A program made the translations under genes and the position numbers. 64,000 bases of DNA from Craspedostauros australis (taxonomy: Eukaryota; Bacillariophyta; Bacillariophyceae; Mastogloiales; Achnanthaceae). Shown one piece after another: positions 34,105 through 45,320 of the stretch. Location of the stretch: positions 124,001 through 188,000 of the forward strand of contig JAMXDE010000065.1 of assembly GCA_026770025.1 (NCBI GenBank), written 5' to 3'. Under the pieces are notes generated by a model. The model ran no database searches. It was given only the letters and a program-made list of their open reading frames with translations, and was not told the DNA's origin. The number at the start of each line of letters is the position of its first letter. Position 1 is the stretch's first letter.

Positions 34105-35811
34105 CTAACCCAGCGCCGAATCCGGCAAACGTTGGCACTGCAAGTCCGACTTGCCTGTGTCCACCATGAACGCATGGATGTGGTTCAGCGCACCCTCGAA
34201 TGAAAAATGGCTTTCTCGATACGATAGAATTCGTTGCTCTGTTTCTTCGATGTTGGCCAATGTCCACGAGCCGTGTTGCGACGACGACGACGATGTTGAT
34301 GTTGGTGTTGACGAAAGCGAGGTCAACAGGACGTTGCGCATAAGATTCTCGACTTCATCATAACGCACTGCGATCGCCAACTGCTCCCGTTGCATGAAGT
34401 CAAGGTACGGAACCCACGGGACATCGCGATACACATGGATCGGGATCAAGCCCATCTGCAGGGCCTCGATGAAATGGTACGACGTCCTCCCAAAGCCACG
34501 AGGGCACAGCGAGAAGCAAGATCTGGCCATGAACTCCCTCCACGCGTGGCCTTTGTAGTAGGAGAATATCTTGAGGCCGCTCTTGTTGATGGCATTCGCC
34601 TTTGGATCTTCATCGAGTGCCTGCAGGCCTTTGATGAGGTTCTCTCTCATCATCGCTGGGGCGTTGGTGTCGCCTCCCACGTACGTTGCGACGAAGGTGC
34701 GGTTTGTTGGGTGTTTGCGCAACGGGCGCGGCACTTCGCTGGGCAAGCCGTAAGCTGGCGGCGGTGCGGTTGCTTGTGTGGATGATGAATGAGTGACCAG
34801 CGCATCTTCAGCCTGCTTGAGCAACGGAACAGGAACATGGCCGTATCCACCAGCCGACAACACGAGCACGTTGGGCATTGCAGCCATGTTGAGATTGACC
34901 ACGGTAGCCTTCAAGCCCTGGGCGTTCTGCACGAGCAGGATGTACGGCACATTCGGCCGCATTTTGCGTTGCAACAGCGGCCACAGCCGGCGGACATCCG
35001 GCACATGCATATTGACGGAGAGTAGTTGCCTGTTGACGTAATGATCCGTCCAAGGCACCAGAATGGGAATGTACGGCCCGAATACTTCCTGCAGGCAGAA
35101 ATGAGACGCTCCTGGCGACGCCGACACCTCGTCCATTCGCTTGTCGTACATGGATTCGAGATGAGTGATGAAATGATTCTCAATCCACGGTCCTGCGTAG
35201 CCTCCCCAATCGTGATACTTGTGCCCGCCATGCTGCGCCCATTGGGAAGCGATCATCCGAAGCTCGTTGAAGTGTGCATGAGCATCGGCGATGGGATACA
35301 CCAGCGATTCGGATGTCATCCGCGGTGCGCTCTTCCTGAGACAGTCGAATGCCGGGCCGACCAGCGCGGAGATCCTGGATTGCACGTTGGGATCCGCCGA
35401 GCAGCGACGGTCCAGATCCGGGGACCGATTCAAGGCCCTCTGCACCTTCTCCTTGTATCGCTGCAGCGGCGCATGACCCGCCTGCCTGGTTCTGATGCGG
35501 CTTCCTGGCCGGGCTTTTGCTGCGGCTGGGGCGCTTCGAGATGCCGCGCTCACGTTCATGACGATCGTTGGCATTGAATCGTCAAACGTCTTGTCCATGG
35601 CCATCAGCGGCAGATCCGATTTGAGGAGGATGCAGATCACGATGGAACCGATCCAGACGAACAGCAGAAGCGGCCGATAGTTCTGCCCATGCTGCTGCGT
35701 GGATCCGAGAGGTCTGGAGTTGGCAGTGGACACCGATGTTTCGGTTGCCATTGATGTTGCTGCATGTCTACCATGCTTGTCGCATTTGCCGCGAGTGGAG
35801 CCTTTCGACAT
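34105..35811 (-). CDS. Exostosin-like glycosyltransferase (GT47), type II membrane protein
   Basis: Single exon, 568 residues. A short basic/polar N-terminus precedes one membrane segment (PLLLFVWIGSIVICILL, about residues 47-63), the topology of Golgi glycosyltransferases. The C-terminal half carries the exostosin hallmark CPRGFGRTSYHFIEALQMG with IPIHVYRDVPWVPY close behind, which places it in GT47. The family transfers sugars to proteoglycans in animals and to wall polysaccharides in plants and algae. The donor and acceptor here cannot be told from the sequence. A long stem with SRIRTRQ and similar basic stretches links the anchor and the domain. It converges with prolyl hydroxylase copy 2. 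Confidence 0.88.
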   Translation of the reverse strand: MSKGSTRGKCDKHGRHAATSMATETSVSTANSRPLGSTQQHGQNYRPLLLFVWIGSIVICILLKSDLPLMAMDKTFDDSMPTIVMNVSAASRSAPAAAKARPGSRIRTRQAGHAPLQRYKEKVQRALNRSPDLDRRCSADPNVQSRISALVGPAFDCLRKSAPRMTSESLVYPIADAHAHFNELRMIASQWAQHGGHKYHDWGGYAGPWIENHFITHLESMYDKRMDEVSASPGASHFCLQEVFGPYIPILVPWTDHYVNRQLLSVNMHVPDVRRLWPLLQRKMRPNVPYILLVQNAQGLKATVVNLNMAAMPNVLVLSAGGYGHVPVPLLKQAEDALVTHSSSTQATAPPPAYGLPSEVPRPLRKHPTNRTFVATYVGGDTNAPAMMRENLIKGLQALDEDPKANAINKSGLKIFSYYKGHAWREFMARSCFSLCPRGFGRTSYHFIEALQMGLIPIHVYRDVPWVPYLDFMQREQLAIAVRYDEVENLMRNVLLTSLSSTPTSTSSSSSQHGSWTLANIEETEQRILSYRESHFSFEGALNHIHAFMVDTGKSDLQCQRLPDSALG

Positions 35812-36307
35812 TGGGACTATGATTGGAGGGGACTATGATTGGAGTGGAGTGGAGTGGAGTGGAGCATGAATTAGTGTGTGCGACTAGTCGTATGGTATGC
35901 AACACGAACGTATGCTCTCAAGAAAATTGATGGAAGTTTGGATTTATGTTTGTAGTTTAGTCTATGGTTGGGATACCACGGTGCTATCGCGTACACCGTG
36001 TTGACCCTCGTGGTAACCTCCAATTGGCCTGTTTCAACTTGGTTTGGTTGACCACGATCCGTCGTGTTGTCCAATGATGACCGCCCATGGCTGGCGGTTG
36101 CTTCGTCTACTTTTGGTGTTGTAGCGACCTTTTGTCGGGTGTACCAATCGGGTGATGCCGATTGAGTTTGCTGTTTCTTCGGTGTACGATGCACGGAGTG
36201 TTTCGGCTCCGTGCGGGTCGTATTCCGGTATCCATGGTCCAAGTTGAAGTTCATCTAAAGAACGGACTACTTTTCACTCAGTGTGTTCCTTGTCGCACCT
36301 TGAAATT

Positions 36308-36334
36308 ATTTTGGCGCGAAATTTTGGCGCGAAA
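36308..36334. promoter_or_regulatory. Two tandem E2F-like sites
   Basis: The 13-base step ATTTTGGCGCGAA occurs twice in direct repeat and ends in AAA, so TTTTGGCGCGAAA is present twice. This matches the E2F/DP consensus TTTSGCGCSAAA, and the core is palindromic. The nearest start is the exostosin gene about 500 bases away (minus strand). Function is inferred from the motif only. Confidence 0.5.
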
Positions 36335-37700
36335 CCTCCCACCAACAAATACGGAACAATCACTCTTTTCCCTCCTTCTCCCACTCTCACTCATGAATCA
36401 CCACTGACTCAAACACTATCCGAAGTCAATGGGATCAAGACACCTTGGGAACTATGTGCTCTCCTGAACTATTGTAATGCAGCCAACCTGAATTCCGTTG
36501 TCAGCTAAACAACCTGACAACCTTGCATGACAACAGCCAAGAGATCCTCCCTGCTTCAATACATGCAGGGAATCCTACATCAATTCCCTTGGCCTGACAA
36601 CCTGTGTTCTTGATCTCAACCTCAATCAAGGTGTCAAGGCTTTGTACTCGAACGTAGAACAACTACGATGAGATACTGGAGGAAGAGAGAAAGAGAGGAC
36701 CCATTTGCCCTCAGCACTGAACCTCTGAAGGTCAGTGCATAGCCGCACTACTCAACTGACTATCGTTTCTTCATCCTACATCTCAAACTGATCAACTCAC
36801 AATGCAGACTATTCAAATAACAAATAGCACAACTCAAGATCAGCGCAACAACACTAATCTACTTCATTGTCATTCACTACTAATCCCCAGACAGTCGCCC
36901 CAAGTTGACTTCACCATCAGTTTCCTCGAATCTGGCAGTCAACTAGGCCATCCCTTCCGGATCGTGTCACAACAGTACACAAAAATCCAACTGTCCATTT
37001 GTTTCTTTTGTTTTGAGTTTCTGTTGGTCGTGTGTCTCCAAACCGTGTGGAGAATTGCTCCCTTTTCGGAGAAACACGCCAGGCAACTCTCGTTGTATTA
37101 AGACAGGCAGTGTGAGAATAACACACACCAGAATGTCTTTCTTCTTGTTGTAACAGGAGTTCGCCACGCATGATAGTCCGTGGCTCTTTCCGTTTATTGA
37201 TGGTAGGCACATGTTGGTGTCGTAATCCAGTCCCTCTAGAGAGGGATCTGGCCTTACAACGTCACGCTCTCTCTCTCTCTCTGGGTCATTGTTGGGAGAC
37301 CAGCGAAGGAACAGGCAAACACGGACACAGACACCCCGTGGCAAACAGCAGCCACAGAGAACAAGAACACAAAACAAACAACAGGCAACAAGAAAACGGA
37401 GCAACAAACAACAGACAGAGTTCAAAAACAAGAATCGAATTATCGAACACAAACAACACATTCGGTACTTCATCACATTCGCATCCTCCATGACGGGCTA
37501 TCGCTGTGTGAAAATCACAGTCCTCGTTTGGCGCGTTTCCTGGTGGTTTCGTCCAACAATCCATCGAGTCCTGTATTTACGTGATTCATGTGCTTGTTGT
37601 GACAACGTCACCAAGACTTTCTCCGCATCTCCACTCCATTGTGTCTGTATGTAATACACACACATGCAAGGAAATCACAGACAGAAGCAAATAACGAACA

Positions 37701-37721
37701 AACAAACAAACAAACAAAACA
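37701..37721. repeat. CAAA tetranucleotide microsatellite
   Basis: About five perfect CAAA units lie in a wider CA/AACA-rich non-coding stretch. Confidence 0.8.
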
Positions 37722-39301
37722 CAGACAGACATGGTGTCAACAACACACTAGCGCAAACGAGACAAGTCGGAAGCTGACATCCATCTGACTGCCTTCCCTG
37801 ATTCCCCTTGTTTCCTCTCGTCGTCCCACTGTGCGATCACTCTCGCTTCGTCTCTCCCTCCCTGCCTGCCAACAGTGTGAAGTATGATCAGCTCGTGTGC
37901 CTTTGCAACTTCGCGAGTACGAGCCATGCGTGTGATGTTCTGCGATTATTATGAGGATGATGCGAAGTCAAGTGCTCTCTCCAGAGAGAGAGGGAGAGAG
38001 AGAGCAGAGCAGATTATGAGAGCACGGTATGTAGATTGCTCTACTCTGTTATAGCTCGTACAACACTGCAGGAGGATACGGAGAGGAGAGTCGGGTGAAG
38101 TACTCGCGGCCTGCAGTTCCAACGTTTGGTGCGACATACTTTCTGCAGCGGCACGGTGGCAACATCAACAGAACATAGTCGTAGACGCTCTGTGGCACCA
38201 TACGAGTATGGCATGCCACTCTTTGGAGCTCGGTAGCTCATACCCGCAGAGATCACAAACTTCCCTTGTCGATTCGATGCCAGCGCTGTTATCCTTAGCG
38301 TTGATTGCGTTGATCATGCATGGACGTTAGATCGACGAGAGGATCCTTGGCGGTTGATCTCAACAGTTCCCAGCGCGTCTCCCCCAACACGGAAGACGAG
38401 GGATCTTGCGCAACCTATCAACACAAAACCGGTGATGTCTTGGCCGAAGGCCGTATGCAGCGAGCACGAACGTCACGCAAGAATAACAAGCACAACACCA
38501 AAGAACAACGCCCAAGAACAGCAACACCAAATCCGCGAGAGATGCTCGCAGAGCGAATGTCACGAACCAAGAAACAAGAGAGAACGAGAAGAGGACACAT
38601 CAAACGTGAGTCATTTTGAGTCGTTGACATTTCTGTTCCTGCTCAGAGTGTGCGACTGTCACATCTGTGTCAGGGTCTTCGCGGGTGTGCAGGGTACGCT
38701 CTCTTCCCACTCCAATAATTGCTCGACTGTTTTTGGGTTCTTCACCAGTCACCACATGAACGCTTCTTTGTCCAGCGATCGGACATATGTTTTTGGTTTT
38801 TGTCATGACATCCTGGGTACTATGCTCTACTATGCTCCGCAGAACTGTATTCGTTTTCGTGTTGCGCGGAGTCCTGGTATGCGGTCTTCTCCTATCGGAC
38901 CTCGAATCTGCACCCTTGATCCAAAGTGTGGCCCTCGGAAGTGACGGAGCGCTGTGTCTTGCGATTGTCCTCGTTCACACCAACGACTCCAACCAGCGCA
39001 CACATCACCCAACATTGCTTTCCTTCCACGATCCTTCCACGGAACAATCTGATGAAGGAATTCATCTCACTGGTGAGCAGATGCAGTGACAGCACCCGCA
39101 CGAGCACGTATGTGCCCGAAGAAGGCACCAGACACAACACAACGCCGATGATCTTTCCAACCGCTCACAATTCTGAAGCTCCAGAACCAACAACTCACAA
39201 ATCGACAAGATCAAAGTAACCACGCCGCAACACACCAACCGCAACACAACACAACACAACCGCATCTGCAACCAACCCTCGTTTCAACGACGCATTCCAA
39301 C

Positions 39302-42300
39302 ATGAGCAACCCATCCGCTCCCTCCGATGCAAACCGCGCCGTCGACGATGACATCGAAGCCGGTACCGCCAACGCCAACGCCATCACCAACACCAACGCC
39401 ATCACCAACGCCAACACCAACGCCACTGAGCACGAGATCATCCACAAGTCCATCCAAACCAAGTCCTTCGTCGAACACATCAAGTACATCGTCGAACTCA
39501 AGTCCGACACTATCTTCTCCACCTGGTACAATGAAAAGGGCAAGGCAACCAACAACTACACCTTCCAACAGCTCTGGGATGAAGCAGGACACTGCGCTCA
39601 CCTCATCCGCAACAAGTGGGGTGCCAAGAAAGATGACCGTGTCGTCCTCTGCTACGACTTCGGACTCCATTTCTTCGCCATGTTCGTGGGATGTCTCCGC
39701 GCAGGAGTGACCGCTGTCCTGGTCTACCCTCCCGGACCACCGCTCGTCAAGTCTCTCACCAAAATGAACAAGGTCATCGGGGATTGTGCGCCAGCACTCA
39801 TCCTCACCCAAACATCCATCAACATGCTCCGCGCTGCCGATCGCGCCAATCCGGCGTCCAAGAGCCGCTCCTTGTGGCCGAGCGGGGTCAAGTACCAAGT
39901 CACCGATCGCATCATCCGCCATGATGGCTTCATCGCCGACAAGACCAACGGCAGGAACAAGCAACCCAAGAAAGGCTTCCTTTCCAGCCTCATGTCCGGT
40001 CGCTCATCGTCGTCGCCACCTTCATTCGATGAACCCAACATCAAAGGCTCGGACCTCGCCTTCCTCCAGTACACATCTGGAAGCACGGGCAACCCCAAGG
40101 GCGTGATGGTGACCCACAACGCACTGAGAGCCAACATCGAGCTCGTGCAGAGCTACTGGTTCGAGTCATTCAAAGACCAGCTGGGTGGCGCAAGCCAAGT
40201 CCCGGAGCGCATCGCGACATGCTCCTGGCTTCCCCAGTACCACGACATGGGCCTCATCGAGATGGGCATTGCGCCATTGGCAGGTGCCTACCGTTCTCAC
40301 ATGATTTCACCGGTTTCCTTCATCCGCAACCCGTTGCTCTGGGTTGATCTCATGTCGCAGCACAAGTGCCACATCAGCGCCGCCCCTGACTTCGGTTATC
40401 GGCTGGTCACCCGCAAGTACAACGAGGCCGTGGAGAGCCCCAAAGGGAAGACGAATCCCATCCCCAAGCTGGACCTCTCAAGTGTGCTTCATCTCCAGAA
40501 CGCCGCTGAACCAATCCGGCTTGACACCGAGAAGAACTTCGCCGATGCATTCGGCCAGTACAACTTGCGCAAGGACTGGTTCCTCGCAGCCTACGGGCTG
40601 GCGGAGAACGTCGTCGGAGTCAGCTACAACCATGGCTTCCATCTCTCCACCATGAGACCAGATGAAGATCTCCAACCATTCATCGCTATCGCCCAGCGCA
40701 GCAATCTGCACAGCTCGGTCGACATCATCATCGTGGACCCGGACACTCGCGTGCAACGTCCAGACAACGTCACTGGGGAGATCTGGGTCGCGGGAGCGTC
40801 CGTTACCGCTGGATACTACAATCAGCCACAGCTCAGCAAGGAGGCTTTCCAAGCCACACTGCGAGTGGAGGGTGATTCATCGTCCGATGCGGATGCTAGT
40901 GCCGATGGCAAGATGTACTTGCGCACAGGTGACTACGGATTCTATCAAGACGACTACCTCTACATCTGCGGCCGCAAGAAGGACATCATCATCGTCAACG
41001 GTGTCAACTACTATCCCCAAGACATCGAGCACGCCGTCGAGGAGGCATCGTCCGCTGTCCGTCCAGGTTGCGTGGCTGCCTTCTCGTCCGACGATTCGGG
41101 CAACGATGGACAGCTGGAGATCGTCTTCGAGATCCGAGCTAGCCATGTGAAGGATGCCGAGACGGTCTGCCAACAAGTCAGGAGGAACGTCATCTCACAG
41201 ATCGGATTGACACCGGCAACAGTCGCAGCCGTGGAAGAGCGATCCATCTCCAAAACGACGAGCGGAAAGATCCAGAGACGCCAAAATCGCCAGCGTCTCC
41301 ATGAAGGAACGCAGAAGACGGTGCTGGATGTCATTGGAAAATCGAACTTCTTCAGTTCGCACGGCAGCAATCTTGCGGGTCAATCCAAGCGACTCTCGAT
41401 GAGAATGTCCATCATCGAGAACGTCAACATCGAAGAGATGGACTTCTATGACCTTGTGAAGAGCTGTACAGGAACCGAAGTCAGCCCCGATGATGAGTGG
41501 AAGGATGTTGGATTGTCTTCCATGATGGAGCTGGAGCTCCGCCAGTCCCTTTCTGAGCGATACAACACGACCCTTCCCGCAAACATCATCCAGCTCTTTC
41601 CGAGAGTGATGGATCTCAAGACTTATCTCGAGGCATCAAAGGGAGAGCCCCTACCAACCAATCTCCCAACCCTCAAGAGGCTCCTCTCCATCCCAAATGA
41701 GAAGTTTCTGTCCCAATCGACCGTCGCCATCATCCAGGCCATCGGTGCGCTCGTCGCGGTCCTCATCTTCTCGCTCCCCATCGTCCCAGCGTACGAAGTT
41801 GGAAAAGCCATTGCCGACTCCGACGTCCTCTCCGGTCATGAATGGGTGCTGCTACCCTTGATCGTCCCAGTCTGGGCCATTACGCTCACCTTCGTGATTA
41901 TCCTCTCGAAGTGGATTGTCATTGGCAGATACACAGAAGGGTACGCCAATCAGACCAACATCTATTTCATCAGGTGGTGGTTCGTCGATCGGTTGGTCGA
42001 GATGTGGGAACGATTCGTCGGCCGCATCATCGGCAACACACCTTTGATGACGTTGTTCTACTACCTGATGGGTGCCGACATCCATCGCTCGGCCAGCGTG
42101 AACGGGACCGTCCGGGAGTTTGACCTGGTCAAGGTTGATGCTGGCGCCACGGTCAACACAAACATCCGATGCCGCGTGTTCGGCCCGTGGAAGGATGAGC
42201 AAGAAGGCCCCAGCGTGAGGTTTCGCAAGACTCGGGTTGGATCCAACGCTACGGTCAATGGCGCCTTGCTTCCTGGAGCCAGCGTCGGCTCTGGCTGCCA

Positions 42301-43783
42301 GGTTCAGTGCATATCCGTGCTCGTGGAAGGTGCTCAAGCACCACCAAACACCTCAATCAGAGGCAACCCAGCATTTGTCGATGCTCCTTCGTCGACTCTC
42401 AAGGGCGATGACGATGCATCCGCAACTGGAACAGCGAGTGGGGAAACGGCATCCGACACATCCACCAACCCATCGATTGTGCTAGGAATGATGAAGCTTG
42501 TTTGGCTCGCCATCGAGCTGTACTTCGCCTTCGCATGCTTCGTGGCTGCTGATCAGTTGGTCGGAGATGGGCTTCCAGATTGGAGGTACTCCCCCATCGT
42601 CTACTGGATCGTCCTCTTTGGCCTCACGTCCGCCTGCTTCTTGATCACCAGCATCATCCTCAAGTGGGTGCTGATCGGCAAGAAGCGATCCGGTCCAGCG
42701 CGGACAGGGACATTCTCCAAGTTCTCTGACTGGGCTTGCGACTTCCACTTCTTCGTCGGAACAACACTGGTCCTCGACTTGACAATGTTCTCCCAACTTT
42801 GGAACCTCGTCCTCATGGCACACGGCATGGACATCGATATGAGATCGAGAGCGATGACAATGCTGTTCCCCCCATCCAAGCTGGACCTCGTCACGGTCAG
42901 GCGGTCCTTCATCTCCTTTTGTGACCTCGATGTCGAAGAAGATGGCCAATACAAGGCGATCACCATCGAAGACAGCACCATCGGCATGACACTGGCATGC
43001 GGCCCTGGTGTGACCATCCGCAGAGCCATGGTGACTCCTGGCACCCACGTCACCAGCGATATCATCAACACCGACCATCATCCAAGCAACGTGCCTCTCT
43101 CCACATCCGAGTTCTGGATGCTCATGATCAACAACACCCTGCTGCATATCATCATGCTAGCGGCAGTGGCGGCCAGCCTCATCCCATCATATGAGCTGTT
43201 GGCAATCGCGCTCAAGCCAGACACGACAACGGCGCTGGTTCCGATCGCCATTGCGGCATCCACCATCATCCAGACCTTCGTCTGGCTCGTTCTCTATCGA
43301 GTGATCGTCACCATCACTCTCTTGGGAAGCGTTGCACGCGGAAGACCATGGTGTATTTCATTGCACATGGTCTACTTTACCTACAGCCAGTTCTTTCAGT
43401 CGTGGTCTTTCGAGTCAGTTGTTTGGGGCACACCGATGATGAACGCTGCGTTGCGATTCCGAGGAGCGACCATCCAGGGAAAGATGCTGTTCTTTGGATT
43501 CCGCATCTATGAAGCTCCGCTGCTCACATTTGCTGACAGGACAGTGATTGATGACTCCATCGTCTGCGGTCATTTCGGTGTGTTTTCCACGTTGTCGGTG
43601 GGAACATCCTACATCGATGGTCTGATGCACCAGATGTCGTTTGCACTGATGAGGAAGGGATCAGCAACGAAGGGCGCCGGCTTGGTGGAGCACGCCCCAT
43701 GGAAGATGGTCAGCGACATGCAAGAATCAGACACGAAGGTATCAGTGTCGATATCTGATGGATCAGTAGATGAGGAAGCATGA
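39302..43783 (+). CDS. Fatty acyl-AMP ligase - carrier protein - NRPS-type terminal membrane domain
   Basis: Single exon, 1493 residues. Residues about 40-690 form an AMP-forming acyl-activating enzyme of the fatty acyl-AMP ligase type, with the P-loop-like YTSGSTGNPKG near 258-268 and TGDYGF and GRKKDIIIVNGVNYYP further on. Residues about 705-785 form a phosphopantetheine carrier domain (DVGLSSMMELEL, Ser about 740). The rest, about 800-1480, has two similar halves. Each has paired membrane segments followed by hexapeptide-repeat-like sequence (for example NATVNGALLPGASVGSG), resembling the terminal domain of bacterial NRPS-like proteins such as poly-lysine synthase (TIGR02353 type). The likely chemistry is to activate a fatty acid as acyl-AMP, load it on its own carrier and pass it on at a membrane. 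The product is unknown. No release or condensation domain is evident apart from the tail. Confidence 0.9.
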   Translation: MSNPSAPSDANRAVDDDIEAGTANANAITNTNAITNANTNATEHEIIHKSIQTKSFVEHIKYIVELKSDTIFSTWYNEKGKATNNYTFQQLWDEAGHCAHLIRNKWGAKKDDRVVLCYDFGLHFFAMFVGCLRAGVTAVLVYPPGPPLVKSLTKMNKVIGDCAPALILTQTSINMLRAADRANPASKSRSLWPSGVKYQVTDRIIRHDGFIADKTNGRNKQPKKGFLSSLMSGRSSSSPPSFDEPNIKGSDLAFLQYTSGSTGNPKGVMVTHNALRANIELVQSYWFESFKDQLGGASQVPERIATCSWLPQYHDMGLIEMGIAPLAGAYRSHMISPVSFIRNPLLWVDLMSQHKCHISAAPDFGYRLVTRKYNEAVESPKGKTNPIPKLDLSSVLHLQNAAEPIRLDTEKNFADAFGQYNLRKDWFLAAYGLAENVVGVSYNHGFHLSTMRPDEDLQPFIAIAQRSNLHSSVDIIIVDPDTRVQRPDNVTGEIWVAGASVTAGYYNQPQLSKEAFQATLRVEGDSSSDADASADGKMYLRTGDYGFYQDDYLYICGRKKDIIIVNGVNYYPQDIEHAVEEASSAVRPGCVAAFSSDDSGNDGQLEIVFEIRASHVKDAETVCQQVRRNVISQIGLTPATVAAVEERSISKTTSGKIQRRQNRQRLHEGTQKTVLDVIGKSNFFSSHGSNLAGQSKRLSMRMSIIENVNIEEMDFYDLVKSCTGTEVSPDDEWKDVGLSSMMELELRQSLSERYNTTLPANIIQLFPRVMDLKTYLEASKGEPLPTNLPTLKRLLSIPNEKFLSQSTVAIIQAIGALVAVLIFSLPIVPAYEVGKAIADSDVLSGHEWVLLPLIVPVWAITLTFVIILSKWIVIGRYTEGYANQTNIYFIRWWFVDRLVEMWERFVGRIIGNTPLMTLFYYLMGADIHRSASVNGTVREFDLVKVDAGATVNTNIRCRVFGPWKDEQEGPSVRFRKTRVGSNATVNGALLPGASVGSGCQVQCISVLVEGAQAPPNTSIRGNPAFVDAPSSTLKGDDDASATGTASGETASDTSTNPSIVLGMMKLVWLAIELYFAFACFVAADQLVGDGLPDWRYSPIVYWIVLFGLTSACFLITSIILKWVLIGKKRSGPARTGTFSKFSDWACDFHFFVGTTLVLDLTMFSQLWNLVLMAHGMDIDMRSRAMTMLFPPSKLDLVTVRRSFISFCDLDVEEDGQYKAITIEDSTIGMTLACGPGVTIRRAMVTPGTHVTSDIINTDHHPSNVPLSTSEFWMLMINNTLLHIIMLAAVAASLIPSYELLAIALKPDTTTALVPIAIAASTIIQTFVWLVLYRVIVTITLLGSVARGRPWCISLHMVYFTYSQFFQSWSFESVVWGTPMMNAALRFRGATIQGKMLFFGFRIYEAPLLTFADRTVIDDSIVCGHFGVFSTLSVGTSYIDGLMHQMSFALMRKGSATKGAGLVEHAPWKMVSDMQESDTKVSVSISDGSVDEEA

Positions 43784-45320
43784 GGAAACATGTGGAAGCA
43801 CAGAGTAGAGTACTCCAAGGAAGTATCGATCTGAGCAGCATTAGGTAGCAATTAGAAAATGAATGAGCATGGATTGTCGACTCATCGTTACTCATACGTA
43901 GGAACAGACTTGGCGCAATGCAATACAACATGATGTAATGCAATACTCGTACGGATACTCTTCGAGTACGATACTGCTCTAGTAGACCCTTGCTCTTGCC
44001 TACCCATCCACTCCAACCTGCAGATGCGATCTGCGCCACGCATCAAGTGCATCCGAATGAAGCTGCGCGGTAATGATCATTGGTAATGGCCGTAGTACTG
44101 TTGCCGTCGGCATGCTGTCGTCATGTCATGTCATGATATCGTCCTCTTCCTCATCGTCATCCCGGTCGACGCTCACGCTGCTTTGGAAGCGGTTGACATA
44201 ACTTGTGACCATCTCCAACCTCAAGAGGCTGCAAGGTCGGGTGTAGGTACCAGTCAGTGACGGAGTTGGCAGTGTGCGAGCAGGAGAGTGTGCCAGTGGG
44301 GCAGCGTACTCGTTGCACCGTTCTCCCAACCTATGCCGCTGCTCATGGTGCCCATGCTGCCCATGCTGCTGTTGGTGTTCTCTTCTATTCTGTCGCGCGA
44401 TACGATGTCATGCGACGCTCATCTTCCCATCCATTGTTGAGGGTTGTCGTGCGGCAGTCGCCGTCTCCATGGTCACACAGGAACGGCGACGGCACAGGTG
44501 GCAACGCGAGCGATCATGTCTTCCCTCAACAAGGTTGGAGTTGAGAGGTTGCCACGATGGGGAAACATCGCAACGGTGTATTCGTACTCGTGCGAGGGGA
44601 GCGGCGAGGGAAGCACAGAGAGAGATGAGGAAAGCACCCATTCCCATGTATCAACATCCATCAACATCTGACTGCGCGCAAGGCGACGCAGAACGCTGGA
44701 AGGCACCACACAAAGTAACACCAAAACTGCGACACGATTGAGATGGACGGTGATTGCCAAAATGTGGCGAACCGAGATAGAACATGTGCGTTTGGTGAAT
44801 GGGCGGTTAATGGAGGTTATTTTCGAAATGTCGATTGCGTCTCGTCACAACGAATCGTGTTTGGTTCGTGTTCGTGTCCGTCCATTTTAGGACATTGGAT
44901 CTCTCTCTTCAGACCAGATTCTGGAGAATCACTCTCCTCGATGCGTTTGTTCGTTTATTTGGATTGGGGTTTCAGCAAAGGCACAACAGAAGTCACAACA
45001 ACAGCAACGAAACAACAACAACAACACAGAACCAACCAAATCAAGAGGAGGGGGATGCCACAGTGCGAGGAAGGATGTGATGGCAAATGCAATACTCCAG
45101 AGTGTAATGTTATTATACCCGTACCATCTAGAGACCTCCTCCAGTCAGCATCCACTTCGCGGTCTTTCCTGGTCGCTGTGTTGATCTTTTCGAATCTCGT
45201 CTGATCAACGCTCATCGTCGTCAGCTGTCCTTCCATTTCATCATGAAGACTTGGGTGTGAGTGAATTGACTGCGAAGGCTACCAATACCGCAGGAGCGAC
45301 AACAGCAGCAGCACGAGACG
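43784..45320. other. Intergenic region with possible unassigned exon
   Basis: No gene can be established. A minus-strand frame ending at 44126 (LEMVTSYVNRFQSSVSVD followed by an acidic end) looks like a C-terminal exon and is preceded by a CAG acceptor near 44229, but I could not connect it to upstream coding sequence. The rest is low-complexity CAACAA sequence and the promoter of the gene at 45321. Confidence 0.35.

Larger units (their letters stand above)
35812..39301. other. Non-coding region between exostosin and acyl-AMP ligase genes
   Basis: About 3.5 kb with no supported gene. It holds a GGAGT run (about 35837-35862), two tandem E2F-like sites (36308-36334), a CAAA microsatellite (37701-37721), a GA-rich tract (about 37980-38003) and, at the right end, the promoter and 5' leader of the acyl-AMP ligase gene with CAACA-rich sequence. 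I looked for long terminal repeats here and found none I could support. Confidence 0.5.

Noticed and set aside
36250-37740. Possible LTR retrotransposon or solo LTR
   Set aside because: A few CA ends and repeated words were seen, but no paired terminal repeats, target-site duplication or polymerase motifs.
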